The notes under the pieces: generated by a model | What the model saw: only the letters and a program-made list of their open reading frames with translations | Databases searched by the model: none | Told to the model about the DNA's origin: nothing | Assembly: GCA_004431415.1 (NCBI GenBank) | Contig: QPMI01000098.1 | Span: forward strand, 116,890-180,889 | DNA from: Cyanophora paradoxa | Taxonomy: Eukaryota; Glaucocystophyceae; Cyanophorales; Cyanophoraceae | Direction: 5' to 3' | Length of the DNA: 64,000 nucleotides | Shown here: one piece after another, positions 1 through 10,416 of the stretch | Layout of the letters: every line of letters starts with the position of its first letter | How positions within the stretch are numbered: the first letter of the stretch is position 1 | Made by a program: the position numbers and the translations under genes

Positions 1-721
1 TATGCACGCGGCACCCTTGAGCGTCAAGAAGCGTGCACGAGCGATCGATTGCGCAGTGCACGTGATGCAGTCAGAAAGTGCAGAAAGTGAGCTGAGACAA
101 GACTATGTTGCTGCAATTCGCATGCACGGCGTTGCACGCCGTCGCTGGCGCTGAGCGTCAAAAGTGTCCGCTGCACGAGGGTTCGGTTGCGTCACAACTC
201 GCGTGGTGACAGCGTCTATAGCTATTATATATACATCATCAGATGCCATATGCATGGTCCGTCACTAAGACCGGCCAGCTGGCATGGGGTCCCGGACTCC
301 CGGCTGCGGCATGGGGAAAGTGTCCCGGGCATCTTCGATCTAAGTCGCCTGTACCCCGCGAGTGCTGCAATGGCTGTGTGCAATTCGAACGGATTGCAAT
401 GATTATGTTGCAATCGCAAATCAACTGCGCATGCAATGTTTAGATGTGAATATCAGTATACGTATGTGCACACGTTATGTAATAGCAAAGGGAGTCGTGA
501 ATATCAGTATACGTATGTGCACACGTTATGTAATAGCAAAGGGAGTCGACGTCGTGAAATGGATACGAAATGCATATGTGAGATCAAATGCTTTACATCT
601 CACAAGCTTAAGCTAGCTATTGCTAGCGCTAGTGAGGGACACATGTACATGGATTCATGATCAATGCAAGTATCATTAATATTCGATCGATAAAGCTCGT
701 TTCTTAAGAGTTGCTCTGAAA
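1..721. other. Intergenic host DNA, no gene recognised
   Basis: No convincing coding exon is visible. Base composition is more balanced than in the neighbouring GC-rich genes. The stretch holds a 51-bp tandem duplication at 447-548 and several short palindromes around 600-640 (GCTAGC-type). The subtilisin gene ends convergently into it at 722. Confidence 0.5.
447..548. repeat. 51-bp direct tandem repeat, two perfect copies
   Basis: Copies at 447-497 and 498-548 are identical and begin TGAATATCAGTATACGTATG. The unit contains the palindrome-like core GTATACGTATGTGCACACG. No gene overlaps it convincingly. Confidence 0.9.
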
Positions 722-3530
722 TTATGCGAGAGAAGTGAAAGAAGGCTCAGAGGGCGTGGCGGCGTGGCGGCGGCGGGCGGCGACGGCGGCGGCGACGGCG
801 ACGGCGGCGAGGGCCGCGACGCCGACGAAGCCGCCGACGGCGCCGGCGGCGAGGGAGGCGCCGCGGGCGGCGGGGGCGGGGGCGGCGCCCTCGCCGCCCT
901 GCTCCAGGGCGAGGAGGGCGCGGCGGGCGGGGCAGGCGGTCGGGGCGTTGGCGGTGATGTCCATCGTGAAGGCGCCCGTGGCCGACTTCTTGCCCTCCAC
1001 GGCGATCGTGTACGGCGTGCCGGCCTCCAGGCTCAGCGTCAGACGCGACTGCTTCGAGCCGCCCCCGCAGCCGTTGTCTGCGCGCGCGCGGGCGTCAGGC
1101 CGGCGGCGAGGCTGAAGGCAAGGGGGCGGGGCGCACCATCGGAGGCGAAGAGGGCGGCGGGGCCCTGGCCGGAGATCGGGCAGCCGGCGTAGACGTACAG
1201 CATCGTGTCCAGCGACACGGCGCGGTTGCACAGGCTGATCGTGTACGAGCTGCGCCGCGTCAGCGCGCGCCGGGCGGGGCGGGGCGGCGGGGCGGGCGGG
1301 GCGGACCCGGCGGCGGGGACGGTGAGGGTGTAGTAGGCCTCGCCCGAGGCCTGGCTGTTGGGCAGCAGGTTGGGGGTGGACGCGGTGATGGAGCCGGCGA
1401 CTTGCGCGCCGCAGGCCGCCACGGCCGTCGCTTGGGAGCAGGTCGCTGCGCCGGCGGTCAGGCCCGCGCCAGGGCGGCGGCGCGGCGCAGCAGCGGCGTG
1501 CGCACTGGTGACGGGGAGCGGCAGGGGCGTGGGCGCGACGGGCGCATCGGTCGGGCCGGGGTAGGGGCGGCGGGGCGTCGGTCGGGCCGGGGTAGGGGCG
1601 GCGGGGGCGTCGGTGGGGCCGGGGTGGGCGCCGGGGTCACGACGGGGCGGCGGTCGGCGTGGGAGGGGCGTCACGGCGGGGAGGGGCGACGGCGTCGCCG
1701 CTGCGCGCGGGCGCCCGTCAGAGGCGCGGCCGCGGCGGGCCGGCGGGCGGGGGCTCACCGGCGGGGGCGGGGAAGAGGGCGGAGAGGAGGAGGTTGGGGG
1801 CGCCCATCGTGTCGGCGATCTTGTTGGGCACGGCGGCGGCGAGGAGGGCCTGGAGGACCTGTGCCGGCGAGGCCGCCGGGTTCCGCTGCAGGTACAGCGC
1901 CGCCACGCCCGAGACTGCGCGCCGGCGTGAGCGGCGGCCGGCGGGGCGGCGGCGGGCGGGGCGGCGGACCGTGGGGGCAGGCCATGGAGGTGCCGGACAT
2001 GGTCGCAGTGGCGGTGGTCGACGTGTAGTACGCCGAGAGAACGCTCGAGCTGCGCGCATGCTGGGTCGGCCCTTGTGCCAAGCGCGGGCGGGGCCGAGGG
2101 CGCGGGGGCGCACCCGGGGGCGAAGATGTCGACGCAGCTGCCCCAGTTGGAGTACGAGGCGCGGGCGTCCGTGCTGCCGGCGGGTCAGCGGGGCCGGGGC
2201 CGGGGCGGGGCGGGGCGGGGCGGGGCGGGGCGGACCGGGTGGAGGCGGCGACGGTGATGGCGGAGGGGGCCGATGCGGGCGACTTGGAGCAGGCGGTCGC
2301 GTTGTCGTTGCCCGCCGAGACCGACACCACGATCCCCGCGCTCACCGCGCTGCGCGGCCCCGCGTCGGCGGGGGCGGGGTGGGGGCGGGGGCGGGGCGGG
2401 GCGCACTTGGCGATGGCGGTGTTGAGGGAGGAGGAGACGCCGCCGCCGAGGGACATCGAGATGACGGCCGGCCCGACGCGGTTCGCCCGCACGTAGTCCA
2501 CCCCCGCGATGATCCCGGAGTACGAGCCGGTCCCGTCGCAGCCCAGCACGCGCACAGAGTAGACTGCCGCAGCGTCGGCGGCGGCGCGTCGCGGCAGGCG
2601 GCGGGCGGAGGCGGGGCGCACGCTTGGCCTTCTTGGCGACGCCGTACGTCTTGCCGCCGATCGTGCCGGCGACGTGCGTGCCGTGCCCGCGGCAGTCGCT
2701 CCCGTTCCCTGCGGCGGCGGCGGCGCGTTCGGCGCGGGGGCAGCGGCGCTGGGGCGGCGGGGCGGACCGCCGAAGGCGTCGAAGGCGAAGGCGGCGCGGC
2801 CCTCGAACTCGACGTGCTCGTACAGGATCCCCGTGTCCAGCACGTACCTGCCCCCGCCCGCTCGCCCCCCGCGACGCCGCCCGGGCGCGGGGCGCGGGGC
2901 GCGGGTACGCACACGCTGACGCCCTCGCCGGTGGCGGTGTAGGTGTAGGTGCCGGAGAGGGGGAGGGCGGCCTGGTCGATGCGGTCGAGGCCCCAGAGGC
3001 CCGAGGGGACGCTCTGCGTGGCGGCCGCCTGCGCCTCCGACGCCGTCTGGTCCTCCTCCACCTCCGCCACCTCCGCCGCGCCCCGCACCAGCTCCACCAC
3101 CCGCTCCGACATCCTGCCAAGGCCGTCAGCGGCGCGGCGCGAGCGCGGGTGCGGCGCGGGCGGGGGCGCACATGGCGGCGAAGCCGGGGAAGACCGAGCG
3201 GTACTGGAAGGCGACTTGGAAGACGGGCGCCTGCGCGGCCGGCAGGTTCGCGAGGCGCGCCGCCACGTCCGCCCGCAGCCGCTCCAGCAGCGCCGCCGTC
3301 GCGCGCCCAGGCTCGGGCCCTCCGGCCGCGCCCCCGGCTGCCCGACGGCCGCGCCCGCCGCCTCGTCCGTGAATCGCTGCGAGTCGCCCCTCAGCGCCCC
3401 GCGGCCGCAGCGCGCCGCCGCCGGCGGCGGTGCGCACCACGATGTAGGACTTGGGCGCCGCCGCCGCCGCGACGCTCAGGAGCGCCGCGAGGGCAAAGAG
3501 CGCCACCCATGCACTACGCGTGCTCGACAT
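722..3530 (-). CDS. Subtilisin-like (S8, proteinase K type) serine protease with C-terminal PPC domain and membrane anchor, multi-exon
   Basis: Secreted or surface protease. The start at 3530 gives a clear signal peptide (Arg, then a Leu/Ala-rich core), followed by an inhibitor I9 propeptide up to about 2950. The catalytic triad is visible in separate exons: Asp in DTGILYEHVEF (about 2850), His in GHGTHVAGT (about 2690) and Ser in GTSMACPH (about 2000). The oxyanion region reads VSAGND (about 2320). After the protease domain (ends about 1760) comes a PPC-like beta domain (about 1430-930), then a small-residue hydrophobic segment followed by Arg/His and a short tail ending at 722, consistent with a type I membrane anchor. 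Exons are separated by very GC-rich introns with repeated GCCCC units; one clear intron is 3114-3171. Other boundaries are approximate. The neighbouring RING gene is divergent. Confidence 0.85.
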
Positions 3531-4159
3531 CGCCGGTGAGTTTCGATCAGCGCGCGGCCGTGCAGGTGGCGGGAGCGACGTGTGGGGTTGATCGGGTGAG
3601 CGCGCGCGTCCTCTGACTGCTGCTTTGGAAGCAGTGATCTAGATGCGCTGCTTTGGATGCTCGATGTGCCGAGGTGACGTGCGCTGTGAGCTGGTCTGGG
3701 ACTCCGGGCGCGGTGCGCGGGATGCGCTGCGCCGAGCTGCTGAGCGCGGAGGCGCGCTGTGCTGTCCTTGTCAAGAGGAGAAAGGCTGCGAGGAGCCTTG
3801 CGCGTCGGTACGAAGGCTGCTGAAGGCGGAGGCCAATGGCACGCGAGGCGCGTCGGAGCTGAAAGTGACTGGGGCTGCGAGGCCTGAAAGGATGAAGGCG
3901 CCGCCATCGTATCGCGCTGGATGTGTTTGCTGGCAGATCCAGGTGGCCGCGGCCGCGATGGCGCTCGGAACGCCCGCTCGACTTCGACGTCTGGCAGCTC
4001 TGAGCGCGCTCCACGTTGTGCTCCCCCCCCCCCCCCCCCCCGCCCCACACACACAAGCCCGTACCCCGCGAGCCTTTCGGCGCAGCCGCTGCCACGTGCA
4101 CTTCGCCTTGTCCTTTGAACTGACGCAGCGGAGGCAATGTTGTAGCTGTAAATTCGAAA
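3531..4159. other. Divergent intergenic region between subtilisin and RING/beta-helix gene
   Basis: The stretch separates two divergently oriented starts (3530 leftward, 4160 rightward) and probably holds both promoters. It contains a long C homopolymer at about 4022-4041 followed by CA repeats. No conserved protein segment was recognised in any frame. Confidence 0.5.
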
Positions 4160-4885
4160 ATGAGCGCCGGTGCTAGTGCCATCAGCGATGGAAGCGTATG
4201 TGGCGGGTGGCCGTCGGAAATCTTTGAGCCCGGCGAGGAGGCGAAGGCGAAGGGCTTCGAGCTGACGTGCGCGGTCTGCTTGCTTGTAATGCGCGATCCG
4301 GTGCGTCGCGATCGGCGCCCGCACACGCGTACTAACTGCAGCCACTGCATTACACAGGTCGAGCTCGGTTGTCCCAACAAGCACGCGCTGTGCCGAACCT
4401 GCGCGGATCATCTGGCGCGGGAAGCCGGCTATCCCTTCGAATACGAGTACATGAAGGCGCAGCTAAAGTGCCCAGTCGACCGCGATGTCATCGACTGCGA
4501 GCGCTTCGAGCCGGCGAAACGCGACGGTCGACGCATCAACGAGCTGCGGGTGCTGTGCGCATCTTGCGACCAGAGCGCGGGCTCAGCTTGAGCTAGCGCT
4601 CGAGCTCTAGCTTTAGCTTAATTAAGCTTGCATCGGCACCTGACTCCGGACGCGGCGCCGTGCGCCTCCACCGCGCAGCTGCCTGTTTCAGGAGCGGGGC
4701 TGCGAGTGGCGGGGCGAGCTGGGCTCCTTCACCGCGCACGCCGCGAGCTGCAGTGCGGTTTGTGCCTCCCAAGCCTTCGTTTAGCTTCGAACACTGACCG
4801 TGAACTGAACTACACGCCCGCGCGCAGATGCCGCAAGGGCAAGGCGCCAGCGACGAGTTCATCGCCCGCCTAACGCGCGAGAAAG

Positions 4886-5260
4886 GTCCTCGTTCCCTTC
4901 TCTTCTCTTCCCCCCCCCTCCCCCGTGCCCCCCCTCGCCCTGCCCCCCCCCCCCCCCCCCCCCGTGCCCCGTCCACCCCTGTCCCCCTCCCCTTCCCTCG
5001 TCCTTCCCGTCCCCTATTCCCCCCCCCTCCCCCGTCCACCCGTCCCCCCCGCCCCCCCCCCCCCCCCCACCCCACCCGCCCCCACCACACCCGCCTCCCT
5101 TCGCCCCCCGGTCTCCCTCCCCCCGCCTCCCATGCCCGGGCCCCGCCCCATCCCCCCCACCCCTTCCTCCGTCTCCCCTCCCCGCTCTCCCCCCTCCCCC
5201 CCCTCCCCCTGGTCCCCCTCCCCGCCGCCTTCCGTGCCCGGTTTTGACTGCAAGGTTCAG
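4886..5260 (+). repeat. C-rich, pyrimidine-biased intron 3 of the RING/beta-helix gene
   Basis: A 375-base intron bounded by GT (4886) and AG (5259-5260), made almost wholly of C runs broken by T, with C homopolymers of up to about 18. The pyrimidine bias is strictly on the coding strand. It is far longer than the other introns of this gene (59-115 bases). Confidence 0.8.
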
Positions 5261-6426
5261 GTACCCTGGAGGGGCAGGTCCGCGACCTCTCGAGGCAGCT
5301 CGAAGCGATGCGGCTGCGGGCGGAGGCGGCTGAGAGGCAGCTCGACAACTCGACAACTGAAGTTGCAGTTGCCCCCGGGCAGAGCGTTGCGAATGCTGTC
5401 AGGCGGGCCGCCGTTGGGCAGACAATCCGACTCGCACCCGGCGTGTGCGCGCTGCTTTCTGATCATGCACATGAGTATCGTATGAGTCTCGTTTCTAAGG
5501 CTAAGTTTTTTAATGTGCCATGTGCCACAGGTACAGGCAGCAGCTGGTGCTGGACAAGGAGGTGCACGTCGTGGGGCCGCGGGAGGCCGTCTTCAAGTGG
5601 GACCAGGGCCCCACGCTGCACTGCAAGGGCCCCGCGGCGCCTAGCGTCAAAGGAATTACGATCCGGAACACTGCGCGGGGGGAGACGGCGGTGTGGATCA
5701 CAGATGGGAGCCGGGTGTTCGTAGAGGGCTGCGACGTCTCCAGCGCTGGCCTCAGTGGCATTTTTGTCTCCGAGGAGGGGACGGCTCCGACGATGCGCGG
5801 TGGGCGCCCCGCCCCGCCCTCCGCCCGGCCTACTGTTGACCGATTCCTCGCTGGGCAGGGAATGTGGTACACGACTGCGGCGGTATTGGCATCTTCTTCC
5901 ACGCGTCGGCGAAGGGCGTCGCGGAGGGCAACGACATCTACGACATCAAAGTGGCGGGCATTCAGATCACTTCCGGCGCTGACCCCATCGTGCGGGGCAA
6001 CAAGGTACATGACGGCAAGCAGGGCGGCATCTTCGTGAATGAGAACGGGCGGGGCACCGTCGAGGGCAACGACGTCTACGGCAACGCGCTGGCAGGCATC
6101 CAGATCAATGACGGCGCTGACCCCGTCGTGCGGGGCAACAAGGTCCACAACGGCAAGTCGGGCGGCATCTGGGTGTTCGATAACGGGCGGGGCACGGTCG
6201 TGGGCAACGACGTCTACGGCAACGCGCTGGCGGGCATCGAGATCAGAACTGGCGCAGACCTCGTGGTGAAGGGTAACCGGTGCGCCCTCGGGCTCCTCTA
6301 CGCCTCCCTCACCCTTCTCTCCCGGCGCTGACATCGATATCCGGCCCCCGCAGGGTGCACGACCAGCAGTACGGGATCTTGGTGAGCGGCAGCAGCAAGG
6401 TGATCGTCTCGGGGAACACAATCGAG

Positions 6427-6432
6427 CGCATC
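6427..6432. repeat. Left target-site duplication of element 1 (CGCATC)
   Basis: The hexamer CGCATC directly abuts the left terminal inverted repeat and is repeated directly outside the right one at 34274-34279. A 6-bp duplication is typical of Polinton/Maverick integration by an rve-type integrase. Confidence 0.95.
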
Positions 6433-6904
6433 ACACATATACAACTCCCGGCTTTTAGACCTCGGCTTATTTAAATTGATCTCGTTAGTATATAACCTGT
6501 ATTTATAATATATCTATCGTGAATATGTGTGTGTTTTATCGGTGATTTGTATTTATTTTATCGTGGGTTATAGCTTCTTTTTAATAAAATATGTGAAATA
6601 TGTATAGTTTCTTTGATCTTTATGTATATTCTCGATGAGTAGACTTATATATCTCGTGAGTTTTATTATATTAGAGGTGTGACTCAACTTAGTTTAATTA
6701 TAACTTGCCTCAGTCTAAAAGCCGGGAGTTGTATATGTGTGTTTGTTCTGAATTTTCAATATAAAAGCGACGATCACGCGCCGTTTCATCATAAACAACT
6801 ACCATGAGCTGCATGGAACGTTCTGCATGCGGCTCTCTATAAAACAAAGTAGATCTATGATATATTATGATTGATTGTTTTGTATTTTAATTGGTCTTAT
6901 TCAG

Positions 6905-6995
6905 TGTTACAGGTGTTACAGGTTCATCCCAAACTTTGCCCTAGGAGGGGGGTCTTGGTTCCCGAGTTTGGGCAAGACCTGTAACACCTGTAACA
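6905..6995. repeat. 19-bp inverted repeat within the terminal repeat
   Basis: The left arm 6905-6923 (TGTTACAGGTGTTACAGGT) pairs perfectly with the right arm 6977-6995. Each arm is itself a doubled TGTTACAGG unit. The loop contains a second pairing, CCCAAACT with AGTTTGGG. The mirror copy lies in the right terminal repeat near 33711-33801. A cruciform or protein-binding site near the replication terminus is a reasonable reading, not shown. Confidence 0.85.
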
Positions 6996-7192
6996 ACGTA
7001 AACAATTATCATGTGCTGTATGAAACATGTCGCGCGCATCGAGAGTGTGCGGCGCACTGTGCGGCGGACTGTGCGCAACGTAAATGTATGAGTTTCGCAT
7101 CGAGATCGATCGGCTACTCATAGGAAACTACGCAATCTATCGCAACTACTCAAAGAAACTACGCAATTTAATACCGGGAACTACTGAAAAGA

Positions 7193-7293
7193 TACCAAAA
7201 CTACGCAACTACGCAACTTTTTGAAAACGTTTGAAATTCGGGGCGGGAAAAATTTAGAAAAGTGTAAAACTTGCGTAGTTGCGTAGTTTTGGT
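7193..7293. repeat. ACTACGCAA stem block, terminal copy a
   Basis: Two head-to-tail ACTACGCAA units at about 7196-7217 face two TTGCGTAGT units at about 7269-7290, across a spacer containing GGGGCGGGAAAAATTT. Many single units lie around it. The same architecture occurs at 7620-7724, at 15531-15642 and twice in the right terminal repeat. Confidence 0.85.
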
Positions 7294-7619
7294 TTCATTT
7301 GCGTAGTTTTGGTTTCGAATTGCGTAGTTTTTCAGGGAAAGTTGAGTAGTTTAAAGTAGTTTATATATTATAAAGTTGTTTCTTATTAATATCAATATGA
7401 TTCTATGATATATACCATGCTTTCTCTACTGAAAAGAGCGCCGGCATGCTACAAAGGGAAGCTACGCAATCGTTTCGCACTGAAACACAACAGTTTTATA
7501 GGCTACACAATAGTCTCGCACTGAGAAGCATGCGGGCAATCGGAGACTACGCAATTTAACGTAACTACGCATGAAAACTACGCAATCTGATCGCTTTTAA
7601 TACCGAAAACTACGCATTT

Positions 7620-7724
7620 AATACCAAAACTACGCAACTACGCAACTTTCTGAAAAAATTTGAGAGTAGGGGGGGAAAAAAATTAGAGAAGTGAAAAACT
7701 TGCGTAGTTGCGTAGTTTTGGTAT
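7620..7724. repeat. ACTACGCAA stem block, terminal copy b
   Basis: Same design as the block at 7193-7293: paired ACTACGCAA units, a spacer with a G7A7 run, then paired TTGCGTAGT units. Additional isolated units occur upstream (7460-7620) and downstream (7725-7760). Confidence 0.85.
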
Positions 7725-7908
7725 TAAATGCGTAGTTTGCGGTATTAAGTTGCGTAGTTTAACATAGGTAGTTGAGTAGTTTAAAGTAGTTTTAATTAAT
7801 TATAAAGTAGTTTATTATTTATCTTATTGTTATCAGTCTGAGACTCTATGAAAATCGATTGACCTTAGTGTGAAACAGTGCGCCCCGCCCACTATGCAAG
7901 ATACATGC

Positions 7909-8910
7909 AAACTACATGCGAGTTCCATGAAAAACTATAACGATTAAGTCATGTATATATTTCGTATATATGTCCGAACCTCCGTGATAGTGATCCCGCG
8001 CAACTTTCGTTTTTGTTTTTCTTTTTTTTCTCATATCACGACATATACATATATATATCGGCGTCACCGACATATTCGGGGTCATCACATCGCGGCGATT
8101 CCGAAAACATATAGCATGCCACAAAGTAGTATTTTATGTTTTTGTTGTGGTATTCGACCAATCACAAGCCACTAGAAAGGGGGAATACCGATTTACTAGA
8201 AAGGTCTAGAAAGGGGGGCTACCGATTTACTAGAAAGGTCTAGAAAGGGGGGATACCTAAAAACTGACATGTTAACAGGTGTCACATGCAAAAAAAACCA
8301 GAGTTCTAACCAAATTACTTAATTGTTTGTTATTTTTGACTTGGGGCTCTAACTTTTAGTAAGCCTCTGACTCGGTGAGCCGCTGAGCCAACTCACCGGG
8401 CTCGGCGGTCGGCGGTAACCTATACTATGATACTTGCCAGTTGCATTTTTGAAGTTGCAAAGTTGGAGTCCCGAGTCCCGAGTCCCGAGTCCCGAGTCCC
8501 GAGTCCCGAGTCCCGAGTCCCGAGTCCCGAGTCCCGAGTCCCGACTCGATAACACCGGCGATCGCGACTTCGCGGAGACCCCCTTCCGTTTTCCCCGCAT
8601 AACTTTGGACAGGAAGCCGATCCCGGCGCGCTCTCAATTGCTACGTGCTCATAACTTGCTTCCGGGCATGTTGGTGCTGGTTTGACTAGCTTACGCAACC
8701 GTGGCGCGACGCGCAAGTTCGCCATCGGCACAAGTGCCCGAAAACCGAGGTGTCCGCTACATTCTGAGCGCCGGCGCGCGTTCCCGTGCGTCTCCACTAG
8801 TCATACTTTGCATCCGCGTGCGCATAGAGTAGTGCTACACTGCTACAAAGTGGCGCGGTCTGATTCGCAAAGGGCGCGATTTGGCGGCTACGAAAGCACC
8901 GCGGCGCCTA
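7909..8910. other. Gene-free stretch between left terminal repeat and integrase gene
   Basis: No protein was recognised on either strand. It holds a roughly 39-bp tandem repeat around 8174-8262 (units ending in CTAGAAAGGGGGG and TACCGATTTACTAGAAAGG) and the 7-bp minisatellite at 8466-8543. The right part (8550-8910) is more GC-rich than the rest and could contain regulatory DNA for the leftward integrase transcript end. Confidence 0.5.
8466..8543. repeat. 7-bp minisatellite (GAGTCCC)n, about 11 copies
   Basis: Perfect tandem copies of GAGTCCC run without spacer or interruption. This is a simple repeat and not a CRISPR array, since there are no unique spacers. All six frames across it are artefactually open. 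Confidence 0.95.
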
Positions 8911-10392
8911 CTACTTTCGTGGTCTCAGAGTCGCTCTTCGATCGCCATTAGCTACCGGCGCTACCGTTGCTACTTTTCTACTACTTCTTAATGTAGCTTT
9001 GGTTTCCGGCGCTTTGTAGCTCTCAGTTTGATTAGAGAACGACTTATACCATCGTTGGCTATTAACGCCGCCGGACAGCTTAGGCTCCGCGGCTGTTACT
9101 AGCCGCTGTAATTCTTTATTTACTCGTTTCTCTTTTTGCACGCGATCCTCTAATAGAGTGCCTTGTGGCACAGTCGCGGCGGCTTCTATGCCCTCTCTAC
9201 GCAATTGCGCATCGACCCGCGCCTCGTCCTTTGCCGCTTCTAATGCATCTACTGTGGGCGCCATTAGGTAATCCACAGCTTGGACAGGCAATAGCTCGTG
9301 GAAGGCAAAGCGACCCTCTACGCGATTGCCGTCCGGATCAGTTAGCATAAACTTATAGCCCTCGCGCGCGGCGACAGTATATACGATCCGGCTCCAATTG
9401 TTACCGCCCTTAGCGAATGGCGTCTTCTCGATGCGTAGCCTTACTGACATGCCCGGCTGAATCTGATCCAAATAAGCTATCGATTTCTTGAATTTCGCAT
9501 CTTCTTTTTGAACTATAAGCTTATAGTGACTCTCGTTGGTCTCGGCAGGCATATAGCCGGTCGCAGAGTGCACCGTATTATTATAGTTATATTCCAGAGA
9601 CGAAAGGATATCTATAAATCGAGCCGTATTATTCGCGATGCAGTAGCTCGTGATCAGCCGCCGCATTTGCTTGTTAAATGCTTCTATGCGCCCTTGCGCG
9701 CGATGGTCGGCTGTGTCCGCTATCTGATGCTCAATAAACTGATTCTCGAAATATTTGCGCATAATATCATTGCGGAATTCGCTTCCCGCATCGCTTTGCA
9801 CTTTGAATATTGGTCTCGGCGCCTTATTTTGCAGCTGAATAAATGCGGCTAAGGTCGACGCCGCGGACTTATCCCGCATTGGGATAATGAACCCGACCCG
9901 TAATGTGTTCTCCATAGCCGTGAGAAAAGCACTGTAATTATCATTATACTTCGAGTAAGCGGGAAAGAATAGCAGATCAATTACGTAGGTATCGAGAGGC
10001 TGTCGGATCGGTATAGCAGGGTCTCGTTTGCGGGATAGGTGCGGCGCATTAATCTGAACGACCTCTTGCCGGCTATACCACTCTTGCAATTTCTTATAAT
10101 TCTCGTCGGGCAGCTCTTGCCGTAGCTTAGTGATCCCTTTGAAACCGGTTTGCGGATCGTAGAATTTACGCGCGATTTTCGATTCCTCCGGGACAGCAAG
10201 GGCTACGGGCACGTCGCGGGGCACCAAAGCCTTTAAATCAGACCGCTTTACTATGCGGCTCTCTTTATTCTCTTTGGGCACGGGGATCGGCAATGTGCTC
10301 CCCTCTAAATCTTGCGATCGTCTTACTATTGGCGGTCTTGACATCCTTGTCATCAGACAATAAAAAAGATCAATGTAACATTTTACTCGCAC
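8911..10392 (-). CDS. rve-family (retroviral-type) integrase of element 1
   Basis: Catalyses integration of the linear viral genome, leaving the 6-bp duplication seen at both ends. The protein is about 493 aa. The DDE catalytic core is clear: Asp139 (YVIDLLFF), Asp201 (VQSDAGSEF) and Glu237 (GRIEAFNK), with exactly 35 residues between the last two (D-35-E). Downstream, about residues 320-375, a small beta-rich segment resembles the SH3-like/chromodomain-type C-terminal part of Maverick integrases; the tail is basic. The start may be the ATG at 10392 or one 13 or 16 codons downstream. The gene reads leftward, 24 bases after the 202-aa gene. Confidence 0.93.
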   Translation of the reverse strand: MRVKCYIDLFYCLMTRMSRPPIVRRSQDLEGSTLPIPVPKENKESRIVKRSDLKALVPRDVPVALAVPEESKIARKFYDPQTGFKGITKLRQELPDENYKKLQEWYSRQEVVQINAPHLSRKRDPAIPIRQPLDTYVIDLLFFPAYSKYNDNYSAFLTAMENTLRVGFIIPMRDKSAASTLAAFIQLQNKAPRPIFKVQSDAGSEFRNDIMRKYFENQFIEHQIADTADHRAQGRIEAFNKQMRRLITSYCIANNTARFIDILSSLEYNYNNTVHSATGYMPAETNESHYKLIVQKEDAKFKKSIAYLDQIQPGMSVRLRIEKTPFAKGGNNWSRIVYTVAAREGYKFMLTDPDGNRVEGRFAFHELLPVQAVDYLMAPTVDALEAAKDEARVDAQLRREGIEAAATVPQGTLLEDRVQKEKRVNKELQRLVTAAEPKLSGGVNSQRWYKSFSNQTESYKAPETKATLRSSRKVATVAPVANGDRRATLRPRK

Positions 10393-10416
10393 GCGACAAG
10401 AGAAGGTCTTGTTTAT

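Larger units (their letters stand above)
4160..6432 (+). pseudogene. RING / TRAF zinc finger / coiled coil / FBXO11-like beta-helix protein, 5' part, interrupted by element 1
   Basis: Probable E3 ubiquitin ligase-type protein. Exon 1 (4160-4576) encodes a RING-like finger (CAVC, then CSHC, CPNKH, CRTC, CPVD) and the first pair (CASC) of a TRAF-type finger. Exon 2 (4692-4757) completes that finger (ERGCEWRGELGSFTAH, then C). Exon 3 (4828-4885) and exon 4 (5261-5444) encode a coiled coil. Exons 5 (5531-5799), 6 (5859-6279) and 7 (6354 onward) encode right-handed beta-helix (CASH) repeats such as GNDVYGNALAGI, closest in style to the substrate-binding repeats of FBXO11. Introns 4758-4827, 4886-5260, 5445-5530, 5800-5858 and 6280-6353 keep phase; the first, 4577-4691, appears to be GC-AG. 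The coding frame is cut at 6432 by element 1 and resumes at 34280. The single-gene model is inferred from phase and domain order. Confidence 0.8.
6433..7908 (+). repeat. Left terminal inverted repeat of element 1 (1,476 bp)
   Basis: Nearly identical, in inverted orientation, to 32799-34273. Identity runs from the tip to ATACATGC at 7901-7908, after which the two sides diverge. Within it lie an inverted repeat (6905-6923 with 6977-6995) and two large stem-forming blocks built from the motif ACTACGCAA (about 7130-7345 and 7440-7790). The lengths (1,476 and 1,475) differ by one base. No coding sequence is supported. Confidence 0.95.

Noticed and set aside
6875-7123. An 82-aa frame in the left terminal repeat and its mirror at 33584-33835
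   Set aside because: It crosses the 19-bp inverted repeat and has no protein-like pattern; its presence on both sides only reflects the inverted repeat.
8466-8543. Possible CRISPR-like array
   Set aside because: The 7-bp units have no spacers; it is a plain minisatellite.
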